NCBI GenBank assembly: GCA_910574455.1 | Contig: CAJSYZ010000008.1 | Location: 4,280,707 to 4,344,706, forward strand | Direction: 5' to 3' | DNA length: 64,000 bases | Source: Trichaptum fuscoviolaceum | Taxonomy: Eukaryota > Basidiomycota > Agaricomycetes > Hymenochaetales > Trichaptaceae | In this document: positions 1 through 10,184 of the stretch, one piece after another | How positions within the stretch are numbered: the first letter of the stretch is position 1 | Layout of the letters: each line of letters starts with the position of its first letter | Notes under the pieces: model-generated | What the model was told of the DNA's origin: nothing | The model's database searches: none | What the model saw: only the letters and a program-made list of their open reading frames with translations | Position numbers and translations under genes: made by a program

Positions 1-188
1 TGTACGAATTTGTCAGCTATTTGGACCTGAGACTGTAAACAAATAAGCTGGCAAAAAGCGCGTGCGTCCAAAATTTCGACTTGGTTCTTTACCTTTTCGT
101 GTCCCATCCATCCTCTTCCTCCTCTTCCTCGCCGCCGCCGTTCTTCGTCTTCGATCTCCTACTCTTTCTTCGAGAAGTTTTCGTTAAG

Positions 189-728
189 ATGGTGAGGATG
201 CAATGCGAATGTAAAGGAAGGATGAAGGAAGGAGCTGACGACGGTGTTTTGTTGTGTGCAGTCTGTCCAGGCGACGTTCAAGTCCATTAGGGCCGTCGTG
301 CCTCTCCTTGACCGTGTCCTCGTCCAGCGCTTCAAGCCTGAGACTGTACGTTCCTTTCTTCCTCATCCATTCCTGCAATGTCATAAACTCATCTGAACCC
401 CTTGGACGCCGCAGAAAACCGCGACGGGCATCTTCCTGCCGTCGTCGACGACGAGCACGCCGTTGCCGGAGGCGACGGTGATCGCCGTGGGCCCCGGCGC
501 GCCGGACAAAGAGGGCAAGGTCGTCCCCACGTCTGTGAAGCCTGGTGACCGCGTCCTACTTCCTGGGTGGGGCGGGAACCCGATTAAAGTGGGCGAGGAT
601 GTGAGTGTCTTTTCTACTTGGCGACTTGAAAGGGTGCTTTGGGGAAGAGTTTGCTGACTTGCTGTTGCGTGGTGTAGGAGTACCACCTGTTCCGCGACTC
701 GGAGATCCTTGCGAAGATCCAGGAGTGA
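189..728 (+). CDS. hsp10: HSP10 / GroES-type mitochondrial co-chaperonin
   Basis: Co-chaperonin that caps the HSP60 ring in the mitochondrial matrix and assists protein folding. The model has four exons: 189-191 (only the ATG), 262-345, 415-600 and 678-728, all with GT-AG introns (70, 69 and 77 bp). Spliced length is 324 nt, giving 107 aa, the usual size for the family. Visible family signatures are the N-terminal VVPLLDRVLVQR, the segment around ATGIFLP that precedes the mobile loop, the dome segment VIAVGPGAPDKEGK, PGDRVLLPGWGG and the C-terminal EYHLFRDSEILAKIQE. The first intron directly after the start codon decides the start; no other ATG joins in frame. The upstream 80-180 stretch is CT-rich, as in many fungal promoters. 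It is intact and unrelated to the repeats downstream. Confidence 0.93.
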
Positions 729-1360
729 ACAAGTGGCCTTGGGTTGGTTGTTGGTTTGGTCGGTGGGGAGCTCGTTGGGTCGCTGGGTCTAGTTTTGTCT
801 TCGAGTTGCGTCGTATCCGTCGGGCGGTGGAAAAGTACTTGGAATGGTCTAAGGGGCTTAATTCTGGTCGACGTCTGTCATCTCTCATATTATTAGCATT
901 TTATTTTTTATTTGTCCACGCAATTACTCATTAAATCTATCACGACAATCCCAACTCATCCATCCTGTTCGAGAAGATACTTATGATATCATCCGCTCTT
1001 CGAACGCTCAGCGTTGCCGTATATAAAAGCAAGAAAGAAGGTGATGCTTCAGGAATTCTATTCCAGACTCATGGACGTTCCCAACGACGACGCTCAAATG
1101 ACTTGGTCGCTGAAGGAACGATTATTCTTGATCCTCTTGCAAAATCTTACATAGGCTGGTCTGGCTTCCGCAAGCTCAGAGACTAAAGAACGAATGGCCC
1201 TATGACACAGACAGGAATGAAGAAGTGTTTCTGCTGAATGTAAGTACAGTTGCTTCAGAAGTCGCAAGACTCTTTTGTCAAAAATGTGTCAATTCATACA
1301 AGCCATTGGCGGGAATTTAGCACGCTGAAGGAACTCCGGTTACCTTCTAGGGCGACGCTC
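729..1360. other. no supported gene (host intergenic / edge of repeat unit A)
   Basis: A 67-codon open frame at 983-1186 has no recognisable domain. Possible splice sites at 1238-1243 (GTAAGT) hint at exons of a decayed gene belonging to the tandem unit that follows, but nothing can be named. Confidence 0.4.
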
Positions 1361-3160
1361 TATTCGTCTCTTTACTGGACCCATTCATCCATAACGCACT
1401 GTAAGTCTGCTCTTCAACACACAATAACCATCGTCTCATGTCGCGAACCGTGCTCAGCGCATCCAGCACACAATGTTGACTTCAGCGCGTTTACCCTCTG
1501 CACAATGTTGAGCAGCCTCATCCGTATCCGCAAATGACTGCAAAGTGCCTTTTATCGCAGTCGATGGAGAACTCAGGCTAATATGGGGGACACAGCTGTA
1601 CTCGAGACCTTTCTAAGCTTAACGGGAGATCTGAGAACGCCCATTAGCGGTCCTGGCTTGAGGTGCCAGCCTGAACGACTGTGTAAGTGTTGCCCTCCTT
1701 ATTGTTGGGTCAGCCATTGGCTCACTTCCTTACGTCTAAGCTCAGGTTCATTGTAGGCACCGCAAGTGTACCTTCAGAATATACGGAGTAGCACGCGGAG
1801 CGAACCGAACGTGTTGCACAAAGGTTATTTCGAAGTTCTTAGCATCCGGGAGAAGTGGTGTTTGCTTATGCCCGTGAGTAACACAAAAATGAGCCTTCAA
1901 CTTCGTATTCTAACTCTTTGAATCCACTTTAGCGATTCTCTTGACTATAAAAGAACCTCACGCGCCTTTCGCCTGGAGTTACTGCGACAATTGCGCTCAA
2001 CTCGAGCGAACGTGTTTTGGGTAGCGCCGAAGGACGCTGGATATGGTGTGTATGGGCGGCATGAATATTTGGTCACCCCAGCGCTTTCCTGGATTGAATA
2101 AGGCACATATGTTGACGCTCGCCGCTCGCGAAGCGTACTCATGGTCAACAAGCTAGAGCATGGTCATCTCTCGTTCTTTCAAGCCTCGAGGATGTCTCGT
2201 GCCCGGACACTACGGTGTAATCTGAGCATGTCCGGTGCTTTCTCTACCCCTTCACCGTTTCTCCTCTTTGAATATGCGTCTGTCAGTCTACCCGAGTCTG
2301 TACTCCCCACCACGCGCCAATTGGTTTCCCTCGGGTGCAAATGACGATGACCTGAATGCACACAGAATGGAAGAAGTGGGGATGCAAGTCAACGTTATTC
2401 AGAGTCCCTCCATACTCAGGTTGTGTCGTACGATGGTAGATGAAGCTGCGACCATATCGGATGAAGGGGAACTTAAGAAGGATGTAGCGCCTTTAATCTT
2501 ACGCGGCGAGTGTTCTGCCTACGTGCAGACTTGTCTATTCTGATCCTAAATATTGCAGCATCGTATGTTAACAACGGAAGGGAAGTTAGATACTACGACA
2601 AGCCCTGCTTGTGTAATACTGGCGTAGAAGTAAGTGTCGTGTATGGGGCTCTCCTCAGAATTCCGCCTTCTTGCGTTCTTACTCATTAAGTTAGGTCTGG
2701 GGCCATGCGTGTTATTCACTTAATTCTATGAAGACTTGATGCAGTCATCCTATCTCTGTGCCCTGGAAAATGAAAGAGACTACCGTCTTCGACAGATAGC
2801 TCACATGAGCGGCGAATATCATCGCCGTGAAGACCGGGTGCCCCACAAGAAGGAGCAAGACAGTTCTGAACACTGCGATAATAGGGCGGGATGATCCAGA
2901 CCGGGGCGCAGTCCCTATCAAGAGAGGCAAAGAAGTGCATACGGCGTTAACGACAGCATGGAGCAAGCTATTCCACGAACAAGTAAGAAAGTCTCTTTTC
3001 CTTCCTTCAAGAACAAGCCGTTGATCACGGTACTCCCATGCAATATTGTGTAGACGCGCGAGGTGGTCAAATGCTGTCAACTAGTGAGCCTCGTCAAGTT
3101 AGCTGCCTTTCGATACTGTTACAATAATAGGCCAAGTCGCGAGAGGAGCATGGCCAGACG

Positions 3161-3165
3161 TATAA
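3161..3165 (+). promoter_or_regulatory. TATA-like box upstream of small ORF A
   Basis: TATAA lies 66 bp before the ATG at 3231. Unit B has TATAAAA at 49576 at the same distance from its ORF (65 bp); unit C has a degenerate TTTAAG there. Conservation of placement in two units supports a promoter role, by inference only. Confidence 0.4.
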
Positions 3166-3230
3166 GAAGGGGACGACACTATGCACCTATTGCGGCCTCA
3201 TCTTGACACAACACACTTAACATTGCTGAA

Positions 3231-3449
3231 ATGTACGCTGCTTCAAGTCTCCTTATAGTCACTTCGTTCGTGCTTGAGTGCCTTTCAAAAAGCATTGGCG
3301 CAGGAGGAAGTGAAGACTCAGGCCTTGGTGACGCAGTTGGGGAAGCCATCGAAGGTAGTGGACATATGTCACGCAAGGATAAAATTTTACGTGAGAGCCT
3401 CAAAGACGGACACTTGATCTTCTCACAATTACTTACCTACAACTTCTGA
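3231..3449 (+). CDS. small ORF A, member of a three-copy 70-80 aa family
   Basis: I do not recognise this gene. It encodes 72 aa: a hydrophobic N-terminus (MYAASSLLIVTSFVLECL) that could be a signal peptide or membrane anchor, a Gly/Ser/acidic middle, and a C-terminal half with the pattern G.GDA.GEAI..SGH.SRKD.IL..SLKDGHLIF. Paralogues sit at the same place in unit B (49641) and unit C (53974), and all three keep the MY.A start and the GH..R...I....L.DG.LIF tail. It could be an exon of a longer gene rather than a complete protein. No CaaX box, so it is not a classical basidiomycete pheromone precursor. Confidence 0.45.
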   Translation: MYAASSLLIVTSFVLECLSKSIGAGGSEDSGLGDAVGEAIEGSGHMSRKDKILRESLKDGHLIFSQLLTYNF

Positions 3450-3662
3450 AGTCGGTGTCCTTTTACCCGTTGCATTTATTGGAGGGACTTAGAAGAAGTC
3501 CCACGACTCACGGGGAGGCGCACGTGACCTCTGTGGCAATGCAGATGCGTGTGGCATGCCACCGCATACAAGTCCTCTCTTCATCTCTTCTTCATCTCTT
3601 ACCACTTACACCACAGGTTTTTTTCGGTTGTTTCTCTTCGTTTCACTTCGAGTGTCTCTCAA

Positions 3663-5703
3663 ATGGTCGCCACACGCCGTCGTCGCATTCCCGAGGTCGT
3701 ACCCGACTCAACCGCGTCTCCCGAACCCAGTGTCCGAGACATTGACGTCGAGCCACTGGGCTTAAGAGCCCCGTCGGTGGCATCCGCTGAGAGTTCACCA
3801 TCTGCAAGCCCATCTGCGAGCCCGTCACCAGCGCCCTCTTTATCGATGCCTCCCTCAGCTCACACGACGCGCTCAGCCTCGAATCAGTCAGCTACGAGTT
3901 TCGCCGGCCCCGGTCAACGGGGTGCACAATCGCTCTCGGTGGCACCCTCCTCGGCACGCATTTCGTACCTAAATGCATTCGAAAACATGAACGACGAGTT
4001 TGCAACGCAACTCCGTTCGAGAGGTGTACCCCTGCCTGGTGGTAAGCATTTTTCTTCTCTCCGAATTCTTCCCCCTTGTCGCTATATGCGCGGTGGCACC
4101 GGTGGCATTTGTGGCCTCTGTGGCACTCCCACCCACCTCTCCCCCACCTTTCTCCGCTTACGCGGCTTTACGTTGGCATACGCATTCGCGTTGGCGTCGC
4201 ATACGCATGCGCGTTGGCCTGGCATACGCATTCGCGTTCGCATCTTGCATTTGGCATACGCATTCGCGTTGATGCTGTCATCACTTTGCCTTACACTCCT
4301 TACGCATTCGCGTCTTGCGTTGTCCTGGTACCTCTGCATCCATGCTCATTACATTTGCAGCCACGTCAAATCATGGCACATTAGGTTCGTCCATACGTGG
4401 CTCTCGTCTTCGTGCGCGTCCCATACCCCGGTCGTCGTCACGCGCATCTAGCACCCGTGTTGGTAGCCCAACCCCCGCTCCCCGGTCACCTTCGCCGACG
4501 GCTAGTGTTGCTAGCACCATGCGCGCGCCCTCACCGGTCACACCCCCTCGCCGCGGCGCAGCCATGCTTCCCCCTCGCATGCGCACTCGCCGGGTGGCAC
4601 CGTCCTTTCCCGTCCTCGACCGCCCTCCTGCTCCTGAGCTGCGCCGCGCTCCGCCGCACCATTTGGAGGCAATCGACCGCGTGCTCGCTCACCGTCGTGA
4701 CTCTCCCTCACGGGATCGTGCTTCCCAGCGCCGGCAGCCGATTGGCAACTTTATATTGCCTTCTGACGTTGACGCCAATGGAGACCTTCGAGGCACGGTG
4801 ACGTCCTTCCCCGCGCACGTCCTCAAGCTCATGTGTGGTTATTGGAAGCAACACATTCCTCTCGACCAGTTGACGCCCAAGGCCATCAAGGACTCTCATC
4901 GTCGTCCTCAGTCCGACATTTCTTATGCTCGGCCCACCGCTGATGGCTCTTTCGCCTTCGTCACAAAGGAGCTTGACGACTATGCGGAGTCCTTGCTGGT
5001 CGAGTCTGAATGGCGTCAAGGTTTTCCCAACCTATTGCGTCTTATTCATTACCATTGTTCTCGGGAGAATAAGGACCAGATTGTGCAAGGACTTCAAGAG
5101 CATTACGAGTGGATGACTTCTCAACCGGACTTCTACACAGACTTCGTTCTTTATTTGCGATACGACATTGAGATCCGTAAATTAGTCGCTACCATGACGA
5201 ATTACGTCCCCAAGGCCGTCGAGATCAACATTTTCACGGACACGGAGAAGCAGTTCGTCCGCGATCTCGCTCGCGGTGTTATCACGAACACCGACAACAC
5301 AGCTTCGACTCGTCCTCGCTCTCGCTCTCCCTCGCCGCGACGCGGGTATCGTGCATCCAACTCGCGTCCCCAATATGGACCTCGCTCCCCGCAGCGCACT
5401 TATGCGTCCAAGCCTCGCGGCTTTGATTCTCGCGGGCAGTCCTTTCGCGCCGCCAGCGCTTCGACATTCTGTATCGTCTGCGGTCACACGGGCCATTCCT
5501 CCACCGCTTGCAACACGACGAGCGCACCGCACCTTGTCTTCGAGAAAGCCACCAACCGCTGGCTTGCGCCCGGAGGCGGCCAATTCTGCTATCGCTGGAA
5601 CAATAATTCGCTCTCCTGCAAGCAGTGTCAGCGCGATCATCGATGCACACTCTGCGGCGATCGCAGTCACAACGCACGCGCCTGCGCGCGCGCCGCTGCT
5701 TAA
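3663..5703 (+). CDS. DIRS-like element ORF1 (Gag-like), two exons
   Basis: Structural protein expected to package the element RNA. The model joins 3663-4041 and 4361-5703 through a 319-bp GT-AG intron (donor GTAAGC, acceptor TTTGCAG), giving 573 aa in one frame. The first third is rich in Ser/Pro/Ala. The C-terminal part has two cysteine/histidine clusters: CIVCGHTGHSSTAC near residue 495 and a second run containing CKQCQ and CTLCGDRSHNARAC near the end. The C-terminus overlaps the next reading frame on paper, so ORF2 is probably reached by re-initiation or frameshifting. An intron in a retrotransposon gag is unusual. Confidence 0.7.
4042..4360 (+). repeat. intron of ORF1 containing an 18-bp-type minisatellite
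   Basis: The intron holds degenerate copies of GGCATACGCATTCGCGTT between about 4170 and 4320, with shorter variants such as GCATACGCATGCGCGTTGG. It also has a run of GGTGGCATTTGTGGCC-like repeats near 4090-4125. Read through, it would add a stop-free but low-complexity segment in some frames. The repeat is confined to the intron. Confidence 0.65.
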
Positions 5704-7321
5704 AGTCTCCACCCCGCTTGCACACGACAACTGGTTTTCTGCTCTATCCGAAGCCAGCTTGATCAATGACTTTCTCGATGTTCCCCATGGTCTTCAATTC
5801 GGTTTCCGTACTGGCGTCACCTCCAACCTCTCGTCTACCTATATTCCACCTAATCATCAATCAGCCCTGTCTCAGCCTCACGCAGTCGCTTCGCACATCT
5901 CCAAGGAATTACAACTCGGTCGATATTCCGGCCCCTTTTCACCCAATGAATTATTTCTAAATATCGGTCATTTTCGCACTGCTCCTTTAGGCGTTGTTCC
6001 GAAGCCCAACAGCACCTCTTTTCGAATCATTCAGGACCTATCCTTCCCTCGTAATAATCCTACCATATTCTCTGTTAATTCTGAAATTGATTCCTCTGAC
6101 TATCCTTGTGAATGGGGGACCTTTGCTCAGTGTTTCTTCCTTGTCGCTGCCGCTCCTCCGGGTACCCAGGTGTCTGTGTTTGATGTCGATTCAGCTTACA
6201 GGAACATTCCCATCCTTCCTGCCGAACAACACCATTTCTGCGTTGCTTGGGAAGGCTCAATTTACATCGATCATTGCGTTGCCTTCGGCTCAGCCTCCTC
6301 TGCCGGTCTTTTTGGTCGCGTAGCGGACGCTTTCGTTGCCATCATCAAAGCTCGGGGTGCGCAGCACATTCTTAAATGGGTTGACGACATCATTTTCTTC
6401 CGTTATCCGTCCGACTCTCAGATTCCTTACTCGTACTCCTTTGATTCTACCCTTGTTTTTAATACCGCTTCATTTCTAGGCCTCCCTTGGTCTCTGCCAA
6501 AGTTCTGTGACTTCTCTTCCTCGTTCACTTACTTGGGCTTTCTCTGGGATATTTCCAATCGCACTGTTCAAATTCCTTCATCGAAAAAGAAAAAGTTCGC
6601 CGAACACTGTATTCTTTGGTTCAACGGGCAGAAGAAAACACTTCGCGATGCACAGCAGCTCCTGGGATCTCTAAATCATTGCTGTCTAGTTCTCCGAACG
6701 GCTCGTACTCGTCTCCACTCTCTGCGCACCTTCGTCTGTCGCTTCCCGCCTAACGCGTCAACCTTTCTTTCCATGCCAGTGCCATCAACCCTCACTTCCG
6801 ACCTCTCCTGGTGGATCGAGTCCTTCAACCAACCTTTCCTAGGCTCTTCCATCGCTAATCCCCCGCCTCCCCTCCCTCTCAATATTTATGTCGACGCGTC
6901 TACGTCTTGGGGCATCGGCATACTCATCAACAACAAGTGGGCCGCGTGGAAACTATTGCCCGGCGCCTTGCAGGATGGACGAGCCATAGGTTGGGCTGAA
7001 ATGGTAGCAGTGGAATTGGCGGTCTCTTTACTTTGCTCCGCGCACCCCCGTAATTCTCATTTTTTAATACACTCCGATAATCAGGGCGTCATTGGTGCCA
7101 TCTCTTCATGCTTTTCACGAGGAGCTTCGCAAAATTCTTCCTTATCACGCTTGTCTGCGAACCTTCTTCACCATGATTCCTTTCTTTCTACTGTTTACAT
7201 TGCTACCTCTAAAAATCCCGCAGATCCCGTCTCCAGGGGCCTTTTACCAGCCACTTGTTCTCGTTTAAAGACCAGTCTCAGACTTCACGACGACCTCTTA
7301 CCTTATTTAGTACGATGTTAA
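5276..7321 (+). CDS. DIRS-like reverse transcriptase / RNase H
   Basis: RNA-directed DNA polymerase with RNase H. The open frame is 681 codons; the part before about 5705 lies inside ORF1 in another frame, so the true product probably starts near the ORF1 stop. RT motifs in order: GVVPKPNSTSFRIIQDLS (fingers), VSVFDVDSAYRNIPI (first catalytic Asp), FGSASSAGLFGR, and the active site KWVDDIIFF (VDD in place of YxDD). The RNase H part has INIYVDASTSWGIG (first Asp), a Glu in GWAEMVAVELA, IHSDNQGVIG and NPADPVSRG. The frame is uninterrupted. The next ORF is in the same frame after one stop and 90 bp. Confidence 0.8.
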   Translation: MLSRTPTTQLRLVLALALPRRDAGIVHPTRVPNMDLAPRSALMRPSLAALILAGSPFAPPALRHSVSSAVTRAIPPPLATRRAHRTLSSRKPPTAGLRPEAANSAIAGTIIRSPASSVSAIIDAHSAAIAVTTHAPARAPLLKVSTPLAHDNWFSALSEASLINDFLDVPHGLQFGFRTGVTSNLSSTYIPPNHQSALSQPHAVASHISKELQLGRYSGPFSPNELFLNIGHFRTAPLGVVPKPNSTSFRIIQDLSFPRNNPTIFSVNSEIDSSDYPCEWGTFAQCFFLVAAAPPGTQVSVFDVDSAYRNIPILPAEQHHFCVAWEGSIYIDHCVAFGSASSAGLFGRVADAFVAIIKARGAQHILKWVDDIIFFRYPSDSQIPYSYSFDSTLVFNTASFLGLPWSLPKFCDFSSSFTYLGFLWDISNRTVQIPSSKKKKFAEHCILWFNGQKKTLRDAQQLLGSLNHCCLVLRTARTRLHSLRTFVCRFPPNASTFLSMPVPSTLTSDLSWWIESFNQPFLGSSIANPPPPLPLNIYVDASTSWGIGILINNKWAAWKLLPGALQDGRAIGWAEMVAVELAVSLLCSAHPRNSHFLIHSDNQGVIGAISSCFSRGASQNSSLSRLSANLLHHDSFLSTVYIATSKNPADPVSRGLLPATCSRLKTSLRLHDDLLPYLVRC

Positions 7322-7411
7322 TTACATAACACATCCAATGTCAGCCACACGGCTTCTTAACAGCGATTGTAGTCTCTGCGTACCTCTTCACCACCTCCCT
7401 CTCTACCCACA

Positions 7412-8626
7412 ATGTCCCTCGAAGACATTCTAACCAATGCGGCAGTCTCTGTCCTCGTCGAGCAAATGCGCCCAACCCAACGAGTGCGTATTGAACCCCG
7501 CCCATTTGTCTTACCCGTTCTCCCACCCCCACCAGTTCAAGTCCCGCAGCAAGCCGATTGGCCTGCCAGCTTTCAAGCCTCCATCGACTCGGCCCTGGAT
7601 CGTGCATGGGCCCCGGCAACGGTCAAAGCTTACAAAGGCTCGGTCAACACATTTCTCAAGTTCTGCCAGCAACATCGCATTCCACCCGCTCAGACGTTTC
7701 CGGCGTCGGACTACCTCCTCTGTGCCTTTCTCGCTGACCTCAGTCCAAATCTGTCCAAGCACACCGTCAAAAATTACTTGGCCGGAATCCGCGCATGGCA
7801 CATCAGAAACGGCTACCCCTTCACGCGCTCCGACCGTCTCAACCTCCTAGCTAAGGCTAGTCGTCCTCTCAGCTCCCCAAACGCTCCTCGGCCACCAGTA
7901 ACTATGGAACTTATGGTCGCTCTTGCCAACAGCTTAGATATCTCTCAGTCGTTTGACGCCTGCGTCTTTGCCTGCGCTTGCTCTGCCTTCTGGGGTCTCG
8001 CTCGCTTAGGTGAACTGTTGCCAGCCACTCACAACTTCGACCACAAAGTGCCACCCTTTCCTCGAGTTCTCAGTGTTTCTCCTGGTCGCGCAGGCTCCCT
8101 CAAGTTGTCTCTTCCGTGGACTAAGGTGAAGAAATGGGAAGGCGAAGTTCTCATACTTCCCGTTCAAGACGAGCCTTGCAACCCAATTTCCGCTATCAAC
8201 AATCATTTGGCGGTCAACTCCTTACCAAATCAATCGCTCCTTTTCTCCTACCACGACAATCTGGGATCCACTGTAATGCTCAAGCGTCCCTTCCTCACGC
8301 GTTGCAACGAGATCTGGAGCGCGGCAAGTCCGAAGGCGCAAGCTCCCACTGGTCATAGTTTCCGCATTGGCGGAACGTCGCATCTCCTTATGTGCGGCAT
8401 CCATCCCGACATCATCAAACAAACAGGCCGCTGGTCTTCGGATTCCTTCCTGCGCTACTGGCGCAATCTCGATGTCGTGATTCCAAATCACGCTTCACAC
8501 GCCAAGCGTCAGACAGGCCCTTTGGGTGAGCCCCGCGCTGGTCTCGGCTGTGGCCTGCTGCCGTCGGGGGTAGCCTCGACAGCCGGAGCTTCGACCTCTG
8601 TCGCGCGGTCGAAGACCGCGCGGTAG
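7412..8626 (+). CDS. tyrosine recombinase (DIRS-type)
   Basis: Site-specific recombinase that would integrate the circular cDNA. 404 aa with an N-terminal SAM-like core-binding domain (AWAPATVKAYKGSVNTFLKF ... NYLAGIRAWH) and a C-terminal catalytic domain. Candidate catalytic residues: Arg in LARLGELLP, His and Arg in GHSFRIGG, a histidine/tryptophan position in TGRWSS, and the nucleophile Tyr in FLRYWRN. The order R...HxxR...Y is that of tyrosine recombinases. The Pro/Ser-rich C-terminal tail is not part of the catalytic fold. Uninterrupted. Confidence 0.8.
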   Translation: MSLEDILTNAAVSVLVEQMRPTQRVRIEPRPFVLPVLPPPPVQVPQQADWPASFQASIDSALDRAWAPATVKAYKGSVNTFLKFCQQHRIPPAQTFPASDYLLCAFLADLSPNLSKHTVKNYLAGIRAWHIRNGYPFTRSDRLNLLAKASRPLSSPNAPRPPVTMELMVALANSLDISQSFDACVFACACSAFWGLARLGELLPATHNFDHKVPPFPRVLSVSPGRAGSLKLSLPWTKVKKWEGEVLILPVQDEPCNPISAINNHLAVNSLPNQSLLFSYHDNLGSTVMLKRPFLTRCNEIWSAASPKAQAPTGHSFRIGGTSHLLMCGIHPDIIKQTGRWSSDSFLRYWRNLDVVIPNHASHAKRQTGPLGEPRAGLGCGLLPSGVASTAGASTSVARSKTAR

Positions 8627-8765
8627 TTCCCACATGGATCAAACAGGATTGTTTATTAGTATCTTATGCACCTTTGTATTAGGATTAGAGATATATACAT
8701 GTACATATTTACGCAGTGAGAGAGATCTCGACTATAAATCACGGAAGACGGCAAAGAGTGAGTTG

Positions 8766-8901
8766 CTGGTATTCTCGTTAAGCTTTGCGAGATGAGTGAA
8801 GAGTAAAGTTGAATGACATCAAGTTGCAGTGTTATAGCGTACAGCACCTGTACGTCGTTAGATTCATTACTTTCCACTGTTGAGCTAATAGCCTTATTCT
8901 C
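8766..8901 (+). repeat. unit A, middle fragment between two insertions
   Basis: The line AAGTTGAATGACATCAAGTTGCAGTG matches unit B near 49950 and unit C near 54255. It ends in the left copy of the 10-bp duplication CCTTATTCTC (8892-8901). Confidence 0.6.
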
Positions 8902-10184
8902 CGGCCTACAGATTTTAACATGCAGGTTCCGCGCGCGGTAAATGGTAAATCGATCGATTTACCGCCCATAGTGAGCATTACCGCGAGTACTTCCGCGCAG
9001 TTCCTTCCACTTTCTCACGTCTCCCTCTCCTCTTCGGTGAGGGTTCTACGGGTTATTGTAACTTTTAAAAATACAAAAAAAAATACGTACACGGTTCCAT
9101 GGGTGTATGCTACAAGATTTTTTTTTTTCAGTATTATTCCGAATTTACTGGAATAAAACATGTCAAAGAGGCATACAGTTAGAAACAAGAAGGGCGGTAA
9201 TCTGTATGGTAGGCGCGGTAAATGTCCGCGGTAGTTGAATGGAAGAGCGGTAAAGTTCGTGAAATAGCGCGGAAGTCATGGTAAAATCAACGGTAGGCAT
9301 GGTAAAATCAACGGTAGGCATGGTAAAACCAACGGTAGCATGGTAAAATCAACGGTAATGCATGGTAATGGCGCGGAAGTGGGCGGTAAAGTCGACGGTA
9401 ATGGCGCGGAACTGCATGTTAATCTTGCACGACCCTGAATTGTGCCTGAGAATTTGCGGTAGCTGCGCGGTAATGTTCGAAAGTTCCGTGCAGTAGATTT
9501 AAGTCAAGAGAAATTCAGAATACATATGAAAGCGATGAGGAGAATAGCTACTCACACAATACAGTTGAAAGTGACTTCGTAGCTTCGACAATGATGATCT
9601 ACTACATTTCTAATAGTATTCCCGAAATATAATAACCGCAATAATAACTCCATCCTTTCACTGTCTCTAAAATACCGGATTAGCATGTGCATTATATTCC
9701 ATACGTATTATAAATTGAATCCGATGATTCTTGACTGTATTTTGGGTGACAGGTATTCTGCTTCAACATAAACATAAGTGCCCATAATTAGGGCCGGTTC
9801 TTAGCACTTTATATATCTAGCAACTTGAACTCTCAGATAAAGAATTGTTGATATCGACGACTTGACGTTAATCTCATGCCGCACTCCGCTCTCTTTGCTT
9901 CGACAATAACACTCGCAAGATATTTACATTTATGAAGCTGTGACACTTGCTGTATTGTGCGCTATCAAATAGTTTTATTTCTCTAATTTCTGCTCTACTT
10001 ACAAGGAACTGTCTAAATTAGCTGCGCGGTAAAGTGGAAGGTACTGCGCGGTAATATCGACGGTAATGGCGCTGAAGTGCGCGGTAAAATCGACGGAACC
10101 GAGCGGAACTGCACGGTAATTTCCCGCGGTACTGCGCGGTACTGCGCGGTAGCACGGTAATCTGTATGTTAAAATCTAGTTGCC
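8902..10184. mobile_element. non-autonomous TIR DNA transposon (Mutator- or KDZ/Zisupton-like), 10-bp TSD
   Basis: The element is about 1.28 kb with no coding potential. Its ends read GGCctACAGATTTTAACATgCAG and, inverted, GGCaACTAGATTTTAACATaCAG. It is flanked by CCTTATTCTC at 8892-8901 and 10185-10194. Both subterminal regions are crowded with GCGGTAA/TTACCGC words. There is a perfect 20-bp palindrome GGTAAATCGATCGATTTACC at 8944-8963, and three tandem copies of a CATGGTAAAATCAACGGTAGG-like unit near 9290-9360. A 10-bp duplication excludes Tc1/mariner and PIF; Mutator-like (9-11 bp) and Kyakuja-Dileera-Zisupton are the plausible superfamilies. Confidence 0.75.

Larger units (their letters stand above)
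1362..3480 (+). repeat. tandem unit A, 5' part (decayed multi-exon gene region)
   Basis: This stretch is homologous to unit B (from about 47750) and unit C (from about 51950). Shared blocks are: a 5' block with the words CTGC..TTGAGCACACTATAACCAT; a coding-looking block at 1940-2100 whose frame ends VYGRHEYLVTPALSWIE-stop (unit B reads LHGRYEYFVNPALYRII-stop); a block at 2160-2240 containing CAAGCCTCGAGGATGTCTCG; a block at 2370-2520 with a conserved ELK.DV motif; a block at 2740-2990 (CALENERDYRLRQ in A, CALENKNDIDSLRRQ in B); and a block after a 3' splice site near 3056 reading TREVVK. Frames are broken between blocks, so I treat it as a degenerating paralogue rather than a gene. The remainder of unit A was displaced by insertions and lies at 8766-8901, 10185-10507 and 47643-47749. 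Confidence 0.6.
3481..8765 (+). mobile_element. DIRS-like tyrosine-recombinase retrotransposon
   Basis: The insertion splits unit A: the sequence left of about 3480 (CCCGTTGCATTT) and right of about 8766 (AAGTTGAATGACATCAAG) lines up with continuous sequence in unit B at about 49900-49970. Inside are three reading frames in DIRS order: Gag-like, reverse transcriptase/RNase H, and tyrosine recombinase. There is no integrase, no LTR and no visible target duplication, as expected for an element that inserts through a tyrosine recombinase. I could not find the inverted or split terminal repeats typical of DIRS or PAT elements, so the ends are approximate to a few tens of bases. Confidence 0.75.

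Noticed and set aside
3231..3449. Basidiomycete mating pheromone precursor
   Set aside because: Size fits, but none of the three paralogues ends in a CaaX motif.
3490..3520. GGGACTT..AAGTCCC inverted repeat as the left DIRS terminus
   Set aside because: A short hairpin with no counterpart at the right end near 8765.
5182..5766. 194-codon minus-strand open frame opposite DIRS ORF1/ORF2
   Set aside because: Arg/Ala-rich mirror of GC-rich coding sequence on the plus strand; no domain.
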